Shown piece by piece: positions 1 through 11,744 of a DNA stretch of 64,000 bases. The notes beneath the pieces were generated by a model. That model saw nothing but the letters and a program-made list of their open reading frames with translations. It was not told the origin of the DNA and ran no database searches. Within the stretch, counting starts at the first letter, position 1. Each line of letters starts with the position of its first letter. The stretch comes from Lithospermum erythrorhizon (taxonomy: Eukaryota > Streptophyta > Magnoliopsida > Boraginales > Boraginaceae): contig JADFUC010001889.1 of assembly GCA_019722365.1 (NCBI GenBank), positions 1,612,001 through 1,676,000 of the forward strand, in the 5' to 3' direction. The translations under genes and the position numbers were made by a program.

Positions 1-1720
1 TTAGAAAGTGGTGTAAGTTAAGGGTTGACTTTTATTAAATTAACTTTAAATTGTAATATGAGGTTAAAGGACTTTAATATAGTTGTTTTGGGTATAGAAT
101 TATTGGTTTGGATGGATAGGTAGAAATTGGATTGAAAGTTTGGGGAAAGAAGTTAAATTATACGTTGCTCGTTTGAATTGGATGTTGTATTTAATGGATT
201 AATTAATTGTCAATTGATTGTTGGATTGATTAGAATGTCTTGCAAGTGTTATTGTTGGGGTAATAAGAGATGACGAATATTGAGATTTTACGAAGTTGGC
301 GATTAGAATATATAGTTATGTTGGTGACAATGCAAATTATGTGTTCGAATTCGAGTCGGGTAAGTGTCGAAATAATATAATGAATAAACAGTATCGTCTC
401 GCAAATTCCAATATACTAATTACTAGAATTAACTTTCTTTATCCTTGAGTAACTGTAACCAAAAAGTAAATTTAAATCTAGACTACTTAGCTAAATTGAC
501 TAAGCAATTAAATTAGCTAATACTAGCGAATCACGAAAGTAGGTGGATTGTCTTAATATTCGAAGTATAATTCGAGGCGCATGATTTAAATCGGATAAAT
601 CGATTCAATTTATCTAGTAGTTCTTACATTAGTTCGTAACAAAAGCGTTATATCTGATTGATATTAACTACTCGATTAGCTTGCAATTAAGTCTCTAAAG
701 AAACTAACTATATCTACATGATAGCTTAAAATAGGAGATCTTCTTAACTTATTTTATCTTTATTAAATTACTACGTGGCATTACTATGTCTACATGGTAA
801 AGTGAAACATGTGTTCGATTATCAATTCGTAAGTGACAACCCTATTTCTAGCAATTAATCGCTTATATATGAGCGACTTAATATTGATATCGAGATATTA
901 AATACTAATTATCTTGCTTAATGTCGAGGAATTATGAAGCGGAAATAAATTGCTTCAGAAAATTAAAATCATCCGATCCAACTACATCATGGTCACGATA
1001 ATAATGAGAATTAGTTCATAATAAAGACATAAATAAATACATGGAATTAATGGCATTCATCATACTTGATAAAAATAACTTGAATTAAAATATTGAACGA
1101 TTAAAAGTAATGTCAACTCACAGCTTTAATGGTGTAAAAGCTCACAGCGACTTTGATGACTTCTTTTAAAGAATTCAAAGATATCGCTTTTTAAACTTTA
1201 AAAAGCTTATAAATAACATAGGTTTACACAATAGCACCCAATAGTGATGGTAGAATCGCTGTCTTGGATCACGACTAATATAACCACTTGATGGTACATA
1301 AGCCTCTTCAATTAAGAGACTGGAGATTCACTGCTTGGCAGATGGCTGCCTAAGCTCAAATCGCTTGAAAACAAGTGCAAATTATATCAGGATTAAGGTA
1401 AAAGGGAAATAACATCGACTAATGCGTAATTAGAGGCGTGAAATAACTATATTATAAACAACTTTATCGGTTGGAATATTAAAGTGTATGCGATCTTGGG
1501 GATAGGATGATTGCTAAGAGTTGTAAAATTTGAATCGTGAGGCATTAATTCTCTTATTTCAGGGAATTATATAGATGTTAAAAGGAATTTGATACAGGGA
1601 TATAATGTATAATTTCTTTGAATAGGAGTTGAGCACGGATCGCCTGAGGACTACTAGAGTCATCATTCATAACTTTTGGGCTCGGGTGAGTCACCAGAAT
1701 CTAGCGATAGGGGACCTTTA
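1..1720. other. AT-rich intergenic DNA, no gene seen
   Basis: No open reading frame with recognisable protein similarity on either strand. The stretch is AT-rich with scattered short C/G-containing words and looks like old, decayed repeat DNA. The first 360 bases contain a tRNA B-box-like word near 345-356, but no matching A box at the right distance, so I do not call a tRNA or SINE. Confidence 0.5.
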
Positions 1721-1729
1721 AATGCCTAT

Positions 1730-2290
1730 TATGTTGTATATATTACATGTGATATCTTGGGATTATTCTGATATGTGTATTGTGTGATTATGACTGATAT
1801 TATGTTGAAATTGAGATTTATGATTGATATTATGTGTGGATTCTGATTATGATTCATATGATAAAATAATTGAGATTCTGAGTTATATTATGAGATAATT
1901 GAGACTATGATTTATATTATCAGATAGTTGTAGAATGATTCAAGTTATGAGATTATTATTATTGCATTTTGTGTCTTTGTGTGTGTGGGCATTGTGCGGA
2001 TGTGCTTTGATTCTTTGTGTGTTATTTGCGGTGGTGACTGAGCCGGGAGGTTTGGTGTCTTGTGCATATTGTGTGGAGTGGATTCGGGAGGTTTAGTGTG
2101 ATATGCGTTGAGGGGTGTAGCCTCGGTTGAGGATGGAGGTGGAGCACCGTCACGATTATGTGGAGGTCGTTCCTCGTATGTGTATTATTATTTGGAGGTG
2201 GATTCCTCGTGTGTGTATTATTTGGGGAATTGGATTCTCGTATCGTATTATTATTTCGCGGAGGTGGATTCCTCATTTGATGATTTTGTG
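1730..2290 (+). repeat. T/G-rich degenerate repeats and minisatellite
   Basis: From 1730 to 1940 short units built on GATTATG and GATATTATG recur loosely. From about 2128 to 2280 a clearer minisatellite follows, with roughly four units of 30-45 bases sharing GGAGGTGGATTCCTCG followed by a TGTGTATTATTATTTGG-type spacer. The + strand is very poor in C here. The long reading frames on both strands are a by-product of the repeat (Asn/Pro-rich on the minus strand) and are not called as genes. Confidence 0.6.
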
Positions 2291-2912
2291 TCTTTGATTG
2301 TTTTTCTTAAATGAGGAATATGCCTTTGTTGATGGTTATAAAGTGTTATGTGATATCGTATGAAGGCTACATGTGATTTGTGAGCAGTTATTTATTGTGT
2401 ACTTTGGTTAATGTATAGCGTATGTTATATATATAAGAAAGTATGAATATATGTAATGGGATCGAGTACATGTTGTTGTATTAAACAAACTTAATAGGCA
2501 TTTCACTATTCTCATGGGCGTCGTTTATGCCCTAGGTTCTAAGGGTTAATCGCTAAGGTTGTCGAAACTACATAGAGGCTATGATTGAAGATCATAGATG
2601 AGGCGGTGTGGCATAGAATTCTCATCGGTCGTTTCCACTGTTATTTGTCGACTTGTATATTAGACACATTAATGTTGTATTTCATTAGAGTCTGGTTGCC
2701 ATACTTTCCTATGTTGTATTTTTGGATTTCTTGTGTATGCTTTTGAGTTGTATCATTAAAAAGGTGGATTTGTATTATGTTGTTCGTTATTTTATTGTAT
2801 ATGTTGTTAGTTACTTGCGATGGAGAAAAGTATATTTTTTATTATTATTAATGTCAAATGAAGTCATTTATGTTGTCGTCCATCGATCGGTGACTCACAC
2901 GATTGTCTGGGT

Positions 2913-3312
2913 TGTTGGTGACAGCAACCTCGGGCGGCCATTCAGGCAGTCGTTATAGAATAGCACGTGATAGCCGAGCTTGGAAGAGTGGACTCGTACT
3001 TAAACCTATAAATAGAGATGCTTAGTGTTAGTATATTCCTTGCACCCGATAGTTAGTTGAGTTTGTTATGGTGAAAGCAACATTTACTCTTGAGTGTATT
3101 CACGATTGTAATTTCTCAACTATTTAGTAATAATATTCTTACTTTCTCCGGAGTAGGGCTGATACAGGATTACGATGTAATCTCACCAGGAAATACGTTA
3201 AGTGCTTGTTTTCATTTCTTTTATCGTTTGTGCCGTTGTCTATTATTGTTGTTTAGTTTCTTTGTTATGTACGTGTTTAGCCAAATTTTGTTTTGTAGCG
3301 TCCGCATAACAA
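2913..3312 (+). repeat. 5' LTR of the copia element
   Basis: Aligns by eye with 7285-7671. Shared landmarks are a TATA-type box (CCTATAAATAG, near 3005), CTTAGTGTTAGT after it, the words ACAGGATTAC and AATC...AGGAAA, and a U5-like end with CCGTTGTCTATTATT and GTGTTTAGC. A TGGTATCGAGAA primer-binding site follows at 3315. The left edge is the weakest part; TGTTGGTG at 2913 is a candidate start. Confidence 0.65.
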
Positions 3313-3339
3313 ATTGGTATCGAGAAACCCGATTACGAT

Positions 3340-3936
3340 TGGGAAAATGGGAGGAATATTGAAGTTCAAAGTGGAGAAGTTCAATGCAATTCTTTCTTCA
3401 AAATATGGCCGGTCGCGAGGTTTTGGATGCTTTCAATCAACAAGAGCTAGGCGTCGTCTTGGAGAAGAAACCTGCGGCAGCGGATGAAGATTGGAAGAAG
3501 AAAAATAGGTCGCATGCTTGGAGACGATGTGTGTATTTGGAGAAGGACATCAAGTACCGTTCATGTAGAGAGGAGATGGACGCTCAAAAACTCTGGAAGA
3601 AGCTTGCAGACAAGTACATGACGAAAAGCATTGAAAATCGTTTGTACATGAAGAAGAAGCTATTCCGGTTTGGGTTTGAGGCATCCTTTATAAGCGATCA
3701 CCTCAGCGGTACAATAAAATTTTAAGCAGTTGCAAAATTTAGATGTTGAAATTGAGGATGAAGACAAGGCCTTGTTGTTGCTGAACTCGCTATCAGACAA
3801 GTATGATCACCTTATCACTACTTTATTGTATGGTAAGGATAAGATCAAATTTAAGACGTGTCAAATGCACTTACGAACAACGAAAATCGGAAGATGGAAG
3901 CTTTGGAACACAAAGACCAAGCATCTGAAGCATTGA
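3340..3936 (+). pseudogene. copia gag fragment (broken)
   Basis: Remnant of the copia Gag nucleocapsid precursor. A first segment (about 3346-3720) carries the N-terminal GILKFKVEKFN-like start and a helical region with KLADKYMTKSIENRLYMKKK, typical of plant copia Gag. It runs into a stop at about 3723. The next frame (3730-3936) continues with LDVEIEDEDKALLLLNSLSD and ends at another stop. It lies just after the 5' LTR and primer-binding site, as expected. At least two frame breaks make it non-functional. Confidence 0.8.
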
Positions 3937-3984
3937 CAGTTAATGAAGGAAATAAGAAATCTGGCATGAAGTCATCTCGACAGA

Positions 3985-4511
3985 ATTCACAAAAGAAGAA
4001 AATTGCAAAAGATCAATGTTCTTTTTTGTTCTGAAAGGACATTGGAAATCGGTGTCGAGGTTGAAGAACAAGGAAGCCCGAATGTGAATAAATTTAAAGA
4101 TGAAAGTGGAAACAAGTTTGTCTTGGTAGGCTCAGAAAACTTACAAGTTGCGATGAATGGATCATGGATTGGTTGTTATCACGTGAGTCCTTGAGGCGCA
4201 TTTTTACGACTTATTTGAGTTTGATGGTGGAGTTGTAATGGGCAACAACTTAGCGGCGTGCAAGACTTATGGGGCTGAAAAAATCCGTCCCAGCCATGAA
4301 TGATGGTACTATCAGATTGATGGAGAATGTTCGTTACGTTCCAGATTTGAAGAAGAACTTGATTTCATTAGGAACTTTAGAAGCCAAGGGTTGTAAAGTT
4401 GTACTTGAAGGTGGTTCTATCAAGGTGAGCAAGGGCGACAAGATTCTTCTACAAGGAAGGAGAAAGGGCAACCTTTATTATCTTGAAGGTAAATCGGTTG
4501 CGGTTGTTTGA
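3985..4511 (+). pseudogene. copia zinc knuckle, protease and GAG-pre-integrase remnant
   Basis: Near 4015-4060 a CCHC zinc-knuckle remnant can be followed across a frame change (Cys-x2-Cys, then Gly-His-Trp-Lys in the shifted frame). Around 4155-4200 the protease active-site region can be recognised by EWIMD and the following Ser-Tyr-His-like context, but the DSG/DTG triad is destroyed. From 4269 to 4511 an open frame holds the GAG-pre-integrase part (RLMENVRYVPDLKKNLISLG, then KGNLYYLEG). Stops and shifts separate the pieces. Confidence 0.75.
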
Positions 4512-4679
4512 TGGTGATATATGATCCGTTGTTCTATGGCGTAAATGACTTTGATGGTGAAAAAGGGCTTGAGTTAATCAACGAGCTAATGGCGCCAAAG
4601 GAGAGTAAACTTGAGTTTTTGTGAGCATTAAATCAAGGGCAAGAAGACAAAAGAGTCAAGTTTAGCGAGGCCGTCTCCT

Positions 4680-5655
4680 TAAAGGAGTCTTGAACTACGT
4701 GCGTAGTGATGTGTGGGGACCGTCTCGAAATGCTTCTTTGGGAGGTAAATTATACTTAACCTTTGTTGATGATTTTCAAGAAGAGCCACAGGGTTACACA
4801 ATGAAGAATAAGTATGAAGAATTCGTTGATATCTTTCGAGTGGAAGAATTAATAGAGACTCGAACTAATGGAGGGGTGGGCGTTTAATGTCGGATAATGG
4901 CGGATACAAAAGTCGGATCTGTTTTGTTTGATGTGTGTGTAGAAATGATGGCATTAAATTTTTTAAGCCAGACATACTCCTCAACAAGCGAATTGGCCCG
5001 AAAGAATGAATTGCGTTGTTTAGAAAAGGTTCGTTGGTTGTATGCTTTCGACTCGAGTTGGAAAGCAATGTGGAGGCTTCGAGGAATTGGTCTGTTTATT
5101 AAATGCAAGCCAGCAGACTTCAGTAAGCTCACGCTGATAGATGAGACTCCTTTGGAAGTGTGGTCGGAGGTGCACACTGCGGCCTACGACCGATTGCATA
5201 TATTTGGATATCCAGAGTTATTATGCGGCGTGGCCGAGGTCCAAAATTAGACCCTAAACTAAGAAAATATCTTGGAATTTTGTTGTGTGAAGGGATATCG
5301 GTGTAGTCTCGCTCGAAAGAAGATAGTAATAAGTAGGGATGTTACATTTGATGAGATGAGTATGCTTGAACAACGAACAATTGCAAATGAGGTTTGGGTG
5401 GGGCTTGACGAGGGTAGTCCAAAATCGGTGGAGCAAGTTGGTTTAGATGTTCAAGAGGACTCGATTGTAGTTGAAGATATTGTGGTTCCCAATAATGATG
5501 GAGCTTATGATGATGAGCCTATTGCACTTCGCAAACCCAAAAGAAACATTAGGAAACCGACAAAGTTCAACGATATTGCAGCGTATGCACTTCCAGTTGT
5601 AAGTGAAGATATTCCATTATCTTACTTAGAAGCTCGTCACTTAGTTCGAGAGTAG
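4680..5655 (+). pseudogene. copia integrase fragment (broken)
   Basis: The start of the integrase core is visible at 4690-4800 (SDVWGPSRNASLGGKLYLTF, then VDDF), followed by out-of-frame pieces to about 5250. From 5272 to 5655 the C-terminal integrase/linker region reads with GYRCSLARKKIVISRDVTFD, the usual copia sequence before reverse transcriptase. Parts of the core holding the catalytic DDE residues are scrambled by indels. Other frames across this stretch are shadows. Confidence 0.7.
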
Positions 5656-5659
5656 CGCG

Positions 5660-6650
5660 TTAGATGGGGTCGTGCAAGAAGAGAGAGATGGATTAACTGT
5701 CAAGAACCATACTTGGGATTTGGTGGAGCTCCCTATAGGTAAGAAAGTTGTTGGATGTAAATGGGTCTTTGCTAAGAAAGATGGTATCTCGAGTGAAGAC
5801 AAAGTCCGTTACAAGGCAAGATTAGTGGCGAAAGGATTTGCACAACGTGAAGGAATTGATTACAATGAAGTTTTCTCTCCTGTCGTGAAACACTCGTTCA
5901 TTCGTGTTTTATTGGCCTTGGTAGCACAATGGAACCTCGAGTTAGCTCAACTCGATGCTTGACTACTTCTTACATGACAATTTAGAAAAGAGATACATGT
6001 ATTTCGACTTCAGGGGTTAGCTTGTTGGAAAGAGAAATTGGGTTTACAAATTGAAGAAGTCTTTACATGCGGATTGAAGAAATCGCTTGTCGATGGTACA
6101 AGAAATTTGATCAATTTATGGTGGAGTAAGGTTTTCGGGGAGTTCATATAACAAATTTGCATATATTTTATGACTTCGTGAAGGTATTAATATTTATCTT
6201 ACATTTATATGTTGATGATATGTTAATAACTGTTTTAGTAGTATAAGTGGAGGTGCAAACATGAGGTTGAGTAAAATCCTTGACATGAAGATCTTGGCGG
6301 CTCGAAAAATACTTGGCATGGAAATAAAGCGGGATCGGGTTAAAGGTGTGGTGTGGCTAGCCTTGATCTCGATGCCAAGCTGGATTATTATATTTAAACC
6401 CAAATGAGAAGTCAAAAATGGTAAACACACCATTGGCTCAGCAGCATGAAGCAATTAGCCGTTATCCTTACTCTGACCAAAGAGGACAACTGAAGAAATG
6501 TCCAAGGTTCCATATCACGGAAATCTGGTGGGATCGTTAATATCTGTGATGGTTTGCCTGAGGCGGACATCTCGCATGTTGTAGGCATGGTGAGGTAGTT
6601 ATATGCATAGTGCGGAAAGGACATTGGCAAGCGGTAAATGGATCATGAGA
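5660..6650 (+). pseudogene. copia reverse transcriptase fragment (broken)
   Basis: An open segment (5672-5962) carries the N-terminal RVT_2 sequence, including KKVVGCKWVFAKKDG and YKARLVAKGFAQREGIDYNE, and ends at a stop after LAQLDA. Further on, the catalytic YVDD box survives at 6208-6219 (YVDDMLIT) in a different reading frame. The rest is interrupted by stops and small indels. It lies between the integrase and RNase H remnants in the expected order. Confidence 0.85.
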
Positions 6651-7110
6651 TACTTGCAGGAGCAATTTTGCATTTTGGGTTAAGTATGAGAGAATGGAGA
6701 CTATAGGTCAGCGTATTGTGGAGTATCTGAACTTTCGAGATTATGTTGGTGATTTGGATAGCGACGGTCACGCCGGATTACATCTTTACACTTTCATGAG
6801 AGGACCGGTTATTTAGCGTTGACTTCTGATCAACACGTTGTTTTGTCTCTCTTGAGGCGAGTACATGGATTGATTGAGCTGACAAAACTGTGGCTTAGAA
6901 ATTTAGTGAGGGATTTTGGTATAGTAGCAAGTCACTATATTTTGTGGTAGTGAGAGTGCTATTTGTTTAACTAAGAATCCAGTGGACCACAAATTCATGA
7001 AGCATGTTTGGGTCAAGTTTAATTATGTTCGAGAACGGGTTGAAGAAGGGGATATCAATGTGAAATGAGGTTGAGTCTTGAAGACGATCGGCAAATATTA
7101 TTGAGCAAAG
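6650..7110 (+). pseudogene. copia RNase H fragment (broken)
   Basis: Recognisable in pieces: a sequence with serine-arginine-arginine and Thr-Gly-Tyr character near 6755-6830, a WLRNLV-like segment near 6890, and an open stretch around 6955-7065 with ESAICLTKNPVDHKFMKH followed by the VRERVEEGDI end. This is the C-terminal end of copia Pol just before the polypurine tract. Frame changes occur between each piece. Confidence 0.7.
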
Positions 7111-7284
7111 AATGATTCTGAGGGATCCAAGTTCAATCATTGGTTGGCAGGCTTGATCGGCGATCTCTCGTATTTAAGTCTTTTTAAGGGCCACGTATTG
7201 TAGAGGAAGAAGAGTTGCATTTAGATTCACTACTTTGGGGTTGAGGAATATATGGTTCTAAAAGTTGAAGCCTAGGTGGAGATT

Positions 7285-7671
7285 TGTTGAAATAAGCTTA
7301 AATTTTAAAATAACGCGTACCACATCGAAACTTTAGGAAGAGTAGACTCATACTTAGACCTATAAATAGGGTCTTAGTGTTAGTGTATTCCTTTATGAAA
7401 TAGTGTGGGTTCTTTATATAGTGAAAGAATTTCTTTGTTGATAGCAGTGTATTAGGTGTAAAATTAAATATTTATTTAGTAATAACAATTAACTTAACTT
7501 TCTTAGGTGATGGACTAGTCACAGGATTACACGGGTAATCCTAGGAAACCGTTAAATTATGAGAGTCCGTTTTAACTTTATCGTTTTGTGCCCGTTGTCT
7601 ATTATTATTGTTTTAGTTTCTTTATTTATGCTTGCGTGTTTAGCAGATTTGATGTAGTTTCACTTTTGACA
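7285..7671 (+). repeat. 3' LTR of the copia element
   Basis: Begins with TGTTGA after a purine-rich tract (AGGTGGAGATT) and ends near TTTTGACA. It shares a TATA-type box (CCTATAAATAG at about 7358-7369), CTTAGTGTTAGTGTATTCC, a CACAGGATTAC word and the CCGTTGTCTATTATTATTG tail with the 5' LTR. Substitutions and small gaps between the two LTRs are numerous, so the insertion is old. Confidence 0.75.
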
Positions 7672-8733
7672 ATTATAAATTTCTTGATGAGGGTTGTGAA
7701 AAAAGTCATGGGAGTATTGAGGAAGCGTTGGGCGGGAGTTTTAGGTGTGAGAAAACGTCAGGTTAGAGATGATAGAATAGGGTTCTTGAGTCATGTAACA
7801 ATCTTTAGCGTGGCTGATAGTCGTCTGCGGCGGTGGATGTCGCTTTACGTATTGATTGTAGGCAGGGGTAAAATGGGTGTGATTTAATTTTCGCATTATT
7901 TTTTTTTGTCGTATACGAGTGGGATTATATTATTTATTTGGCTATTATTGTATATTAGAGAGCGAGATTTAAGTTATTTATCGAGAATAGAATTATTCAA
8001 ACGGATCTAGTTTCAAAAGCAATAACCAATCTCCCAATTGTTTCCAACATTATTAGGCAAAAACTCACTGAATTTAGTTGACACTCAATTTGCTAGAAAA
8101 ATAAAGCCATCAAATTTTAATTGGTTATTCACCTGACAGTGGTTCCACTAAAATATCTTTCGTTGAATTCCACGATTCTATTGCAGATTCTTTACAGCTA
8201 TTGAATGAATCTCATGGTCGTGCATCAAACATTGTCAGATAGTTGACTAAGTCTATATGGAAATAGTGTGATAGATAATTGAAACGTGGAGCCGTAACAT
8301 TAAAACCGTCACATTATCCGTTTTTGAGGTTTTCGTTTTGAAATATTAATAAAGAAATTAATTGCAATGTTATGCCGATTGATCGTAGGATTAAAGTTTT
8401 CTTTTAAATTCTAAATTTCGCACAGTACGCAGTACTTTCAAAATCGTTTTAAATAGTAACAAAGCTATTTCGAATAAGCGCGTATCTTTGCGTTTTGTGT
8501 ACTTTGAAATCACATAATTTTCAAAATGAAATCAATTTTAAAAAGTGTAATTGAAAGACAAACAACGTAAAATAACATTTCAAATGCTTTCATGCTTAAA
8601 TACTTGTAGTGCTTAAGCTGACGCTCAGTTTAATTAATCGAATAAAAATAAAATAATAACATCATCTTGGCTTTATCACCTCACTCACTACTTACTACCC
8701 CACCTCCTTCCCACAAATCGAAGCGAGACAATA
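7672..8733. other. Intergenic DNA without a recognisable gene
   Basis: The 99-codon frame at 7588-7887 starts inside the LTR and has no recognisable protein features, so it is not called. The rest is AT-rich with no visible repeat structure. The last 80 bases (8655-8733) are pyrimidine-rich and resemble a 5' leader before the small reading frame at 8734. Confidence 0.4.
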
Positions 8734-8910
8734 ATGAATAATAAATCACAACAACTCAAAAGTGAACAAATCGGTAAGAAACAAAAAGTGAACGAAGACA
8801 ATAATAATGTTGAGGATTTCGACAACGGGGTGGGTACTGAGAAGTCAGAAGAGCACATAAGCGACGATCAGTTTGGAAAGGAACAAAGGCTGATATCTTT
8901 AAATATTTGA
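8734..8910 (+). other. Small acidic/basic reading frame of 58 codons, possible exon fragment
   Basis: An ATG-initiated frame encodes a hydrophilic peptide of 58 residues beginning MNNKSQQLKSEQIGKK and rich in Glu, Asp, Asn and Lys, with no membrane segment or known motif. It is preceded by a C/T-rich, 5'-leader-like stretch (CCCCACCTCCTTCCCAC). The codon content looks more gene-like than the surroundings. No continuation exon was found downstream. It could be a captured first exon, a decayed gene or chance. Confidence 0.2.
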
Positions 8911-10000
8911 TTAACTTTTTTATTAACTAAACTACATCTCAAAAAGAACATAACATAAATGTCTGCAAAAATCATAATCAAAACAGTATGGGAAGTTACT
9001 TCAATATAAAAAACATCAAGATTATGAATAAAGTTCCCAACTTTTGGTCTTCAAACAAATATGAAGGAGAAAATCAACAGTAGAGCAAAATGGTATACGT
9101 CAGAAGATGCATTGTTGGCATTGCCGTTGGAAAATGATATCGAAGAATCCAAATTAAAAATAAATAAAAAATAATGGCTGCGATGAAACTTAATACAAGA
9201 ACCAAGATAAACTTATTTGGATGTTGGGGTGAGAGCGAGTTTGAAGATAATGTGTTTATTTTATTTTTATTTAATTATTAAAATTGAGTGGGTGAGTTAA
9301 TAATTGTATTATTGAGTTGGGTTATTTAGATAAAAGTAGAGAGTTATTTGGATGTTGTTTATTCTAAAATTGACTTTACTAAAAAATTAATTTTGAGCTT
9401 GAAAGTATAGGTATCGCGATTTTAAAGTTCAGTCTGAAAATATAGTCTAGGTGCCTAGTTGAAGGTTGAATAATTCGGTCTTTTATTTGAAATGATTTGT
9501 TAGTTCAGTCGCATTATTGAAATTTAAGCACCTACTTATGAAACAATCTGAGGTTGTCTTTATAAAGAGTCGAGCTAAAACAAATCAGGATATTTATAAC
9601 AAATTTAGTGTGATACATATTCAATGAACAAGTAGAGGATGAATAATTTACTTTAAAAAAAAAAGTAGACGATGAATAATGGTAAATACATAGAAGCATA
9701 TTCCTCTCTTCACGATTGTTTTCATCCATTTTAACAGCTTTCGACCCCCAAAAGACTTGCCTCCTTTCTTGATGATATCTCAATCCCACAGTTATATGGA
9801 AATTTTTTAAATAAATTATTTATAAGCACCATACTATAGGAGTCTTTGAAGTCTTCGATTCATCCAAGGGTTAAGTGTCTTGGATAAATAAGCTCTTCAA
9901 AGTAAAAATATAATTTTTTTATGCTTGATTAGTGAACAAGCGAAAGAAAGAAAAAAGAAGAGCGAACAAGTATCATAAATTGTAAAGGTGCTTTAACAAA
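8911..10000. other. AT-rich intergenic DNA
   Basis: No supported gene. The 85-codon frame on the minus strand at 9532-9789 is low-complexity (poly-Ser, Phe-rich over an A-run) and is not called. Confidence 0.4.
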
Positions 10001-11180
10001 ATGATTTTTTGAGATTAAAGCGATGATTAATATTCATTAGCCTGCATTGTAGAATTACTACAGATATAGTGAATAAAGAGATATTTTTACATCAATTGAA
10101 TAAGAAATCTTTGAACAAATAGCCCAATTAGATGAAAATGCGATAGAATCAGCATGTCGATATCTACCCAGAAAGAAGCGTTATAATCTGAGATTAAGCC
10201 CAAAATATTCTTACTAAATAGTACAATGTGTTGAGTTGAAGCCAAATTTCTCGGTGGCGGAGGAGGATAGGGAGGGAGGTCGGAACTTGTCATGTCAGGC
10301 CTCGGGGCTGGAGGCAAATGTTTTTAGAGGAGAGTTCGGGTGAAGCCTGAGTCCCGACCAAGTCCGGCCGCGGGTTATAGAAGACTTGTTTTAAAGAAGC
10401 GGTTTCGGTTTACGGGGGCTAGGATTATTCTAGTTAAGGTTAGGTCTTTGCTATAAATAGAGGGTGTTCTACATGAGATGAAGTAATCGCATAATCACAA
10501 AATGTAGACAATAATAATCATAGGAAGAATATTAGGACTTTAATATTCTTTGAAGAAGCTTAGAGTTTATCTTTGTTAGTAGGCTTTGTTGTTGAATTTT
10601 CGGTGATAAGAAAATCTTCAATGATAGACTGGTAGTGGTAGGTTTGTAATCTTCACTAATTATAGTGGATTACTGCGGTAGCGGCAACAGCGTCGCTTTC
10701 ACATTTAATGGGAACTGTATAAAAAATTGTATTAATACATTTATTTTAAGCGAGAACTTTAAATTCGTATGGATTCTTTATTGATTCTTTGAAACTGCGG
10801 GAGATTTTAGAGTGCTTAAATCCTAACTGCGCGTGCACGCCTCAATACTCAGATGTACTTAATAATATACATGCTTTATGCTTGGAGTATATATCGTTGA
10901 ATAAGTTGCATGCGTAAAGTAACCGTCAATTGGAGAGAAGATCACAGAAGAGCGAATATTAATCCACATAGCCTAAAAGCTATCTTGAGCGTGTAAAATG
11001 TTAGATTAACAAGATCTGCTGGAGTGTGAAAATAGAAATAAAATCATTGAAAGGAAGAAAAACCATCAAAATAAGTGGTTGTCTTTCCTAAAGAAATAGT
11101 TTCTTGATGAAGAAGTTTTTTTTGTGTGTTTCTTAAATAGAGCGAGAGAGACGTGGGGAGATTTTGGAAAATGGAGTGTT
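10001..11180 (+). repeat. Segmental duplication copy A (interrupted by LTR-like insert)
   Basis: The left part (10001-10155) and right part (about 10895-11180) align with 11745-12385. Shared words include CGATGATTAATATTCATT, TTTTACATCAATTGAA, TTAGATGAAAATG, CGTAAAGTAA, ATTAACAAGATCT and the end GACGTGGGGAGATTTT. The middle, 10160-10895, is absent from copy B and holds an LTR-like sequence. Divergence is substantial, so the duplication is old. The unit itself may be a transposable element of unknown class. Confidence 0.7.
10160..10895 (+). mobile_element. LTR-like insert in copy A (possible solo LTR)
   Basis: This stretch interrupts the duplicated unit and is GC-richer than its surroundings. 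It has LTR features: a TATA-type box (CTATAAATAG at 10451-10460), a leader with AATAATAATCATAGG, and a downstream region with repeated TAGTGG and TTCACTAATTATAGTGG words. No gag-pol follows, which suggests a solo LTR or a truncated element. I could not define exact ends or target-site duplications. Confidence 0.45.
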
Positions 11181-11744
11181 TTTTTTTAACAAAATTGAAT
11201 TGTGTATTGATATGGGCGAACTATTTTAACCCCATTTATTTGAGGTGAAGAATTGTAATGCCAAGTTAACATATTGATAGTTAACGCAAGTAATGGTTGT
11301 GTATTTTCGAACGTGAATGATCAAATTATTATGCTCAAACGGCAGAGCCTCGAAGTAGTTAGAGGGTGGAGTGCATATATAAAGAAAATTAAGATTTTTA
11401 GAATTTGAATAAATTAAATAATGTAGAGTTTTTTTTAATGAAATATAAATGTGATGTTCACGTGTCATTTTAAAATAAAATTAAATATAAAATTAAAATT
11501 AGCAAACTTTAAAAAATCAAAGGCGGGTCGAGATTTATTTTGACCTGCTTTAACTACGCTTACATTAGCACTTGAGTGGTTGAAGTGGTATATTTGTGAA
11601 ACATGAGTGACGTTTAAAGTCATTCGATTGTACGGAATAATAAATGACAGCGTTATAAAATATTTTTATTTGTTTGTAAATGAATTGCGTATCACCAACT
11701 GTATTATGATATTCCATATAAAATCATACTCAGTACATCTTTAT
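11181..11744. other. Spacer between the duplicated copies
   Basis: AT-rich DNA. The 80-codon minus-strand frame at 11226-11468 has no recognisable feature. Around 11575-11640 there are weak A-box-like (TGGTTGAAGTGG) and B-box-like words that could be an old SINE, but the 3' end and target duplication are not visible. Confidence 0.35.

Larger units (their letters stand above)
2913..7671 (+). mobile_element. Degenerate Ty1-copia retrotransposon, Tnt1/Tork-like
   Basis: Two similar LTRs flank about 4 kb of decayed gag-pol. Domains are in copia order: gag, CCHC zinc knuckle, protease remnant, GAG-pre-integrase, integrase, reverse transcriptase, RNase H. The gag portion (VEIEDEDKALLLLNSL) resembles Tnt1/Tork-lineage elements. 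A primer-binding site for initiator Met-tRNA follows the 5' LTR at about 3315 and a purine-rich tract precedes the 3' LTR at about 7271-7284. Every domain carries frameshifts, stops or deletions, so the element cannot encode its own proteins. Outer boundaries are approximate and I could not identify a target-site duplication. Confidence 0.85.

Noticed and set aside
2022..2276. 84-codon Asn/Pro/His-rich minus-strand frame
   Set aside because: It lies over the minisatellite; the amino-acid bias is a by-product of the repeat unit.
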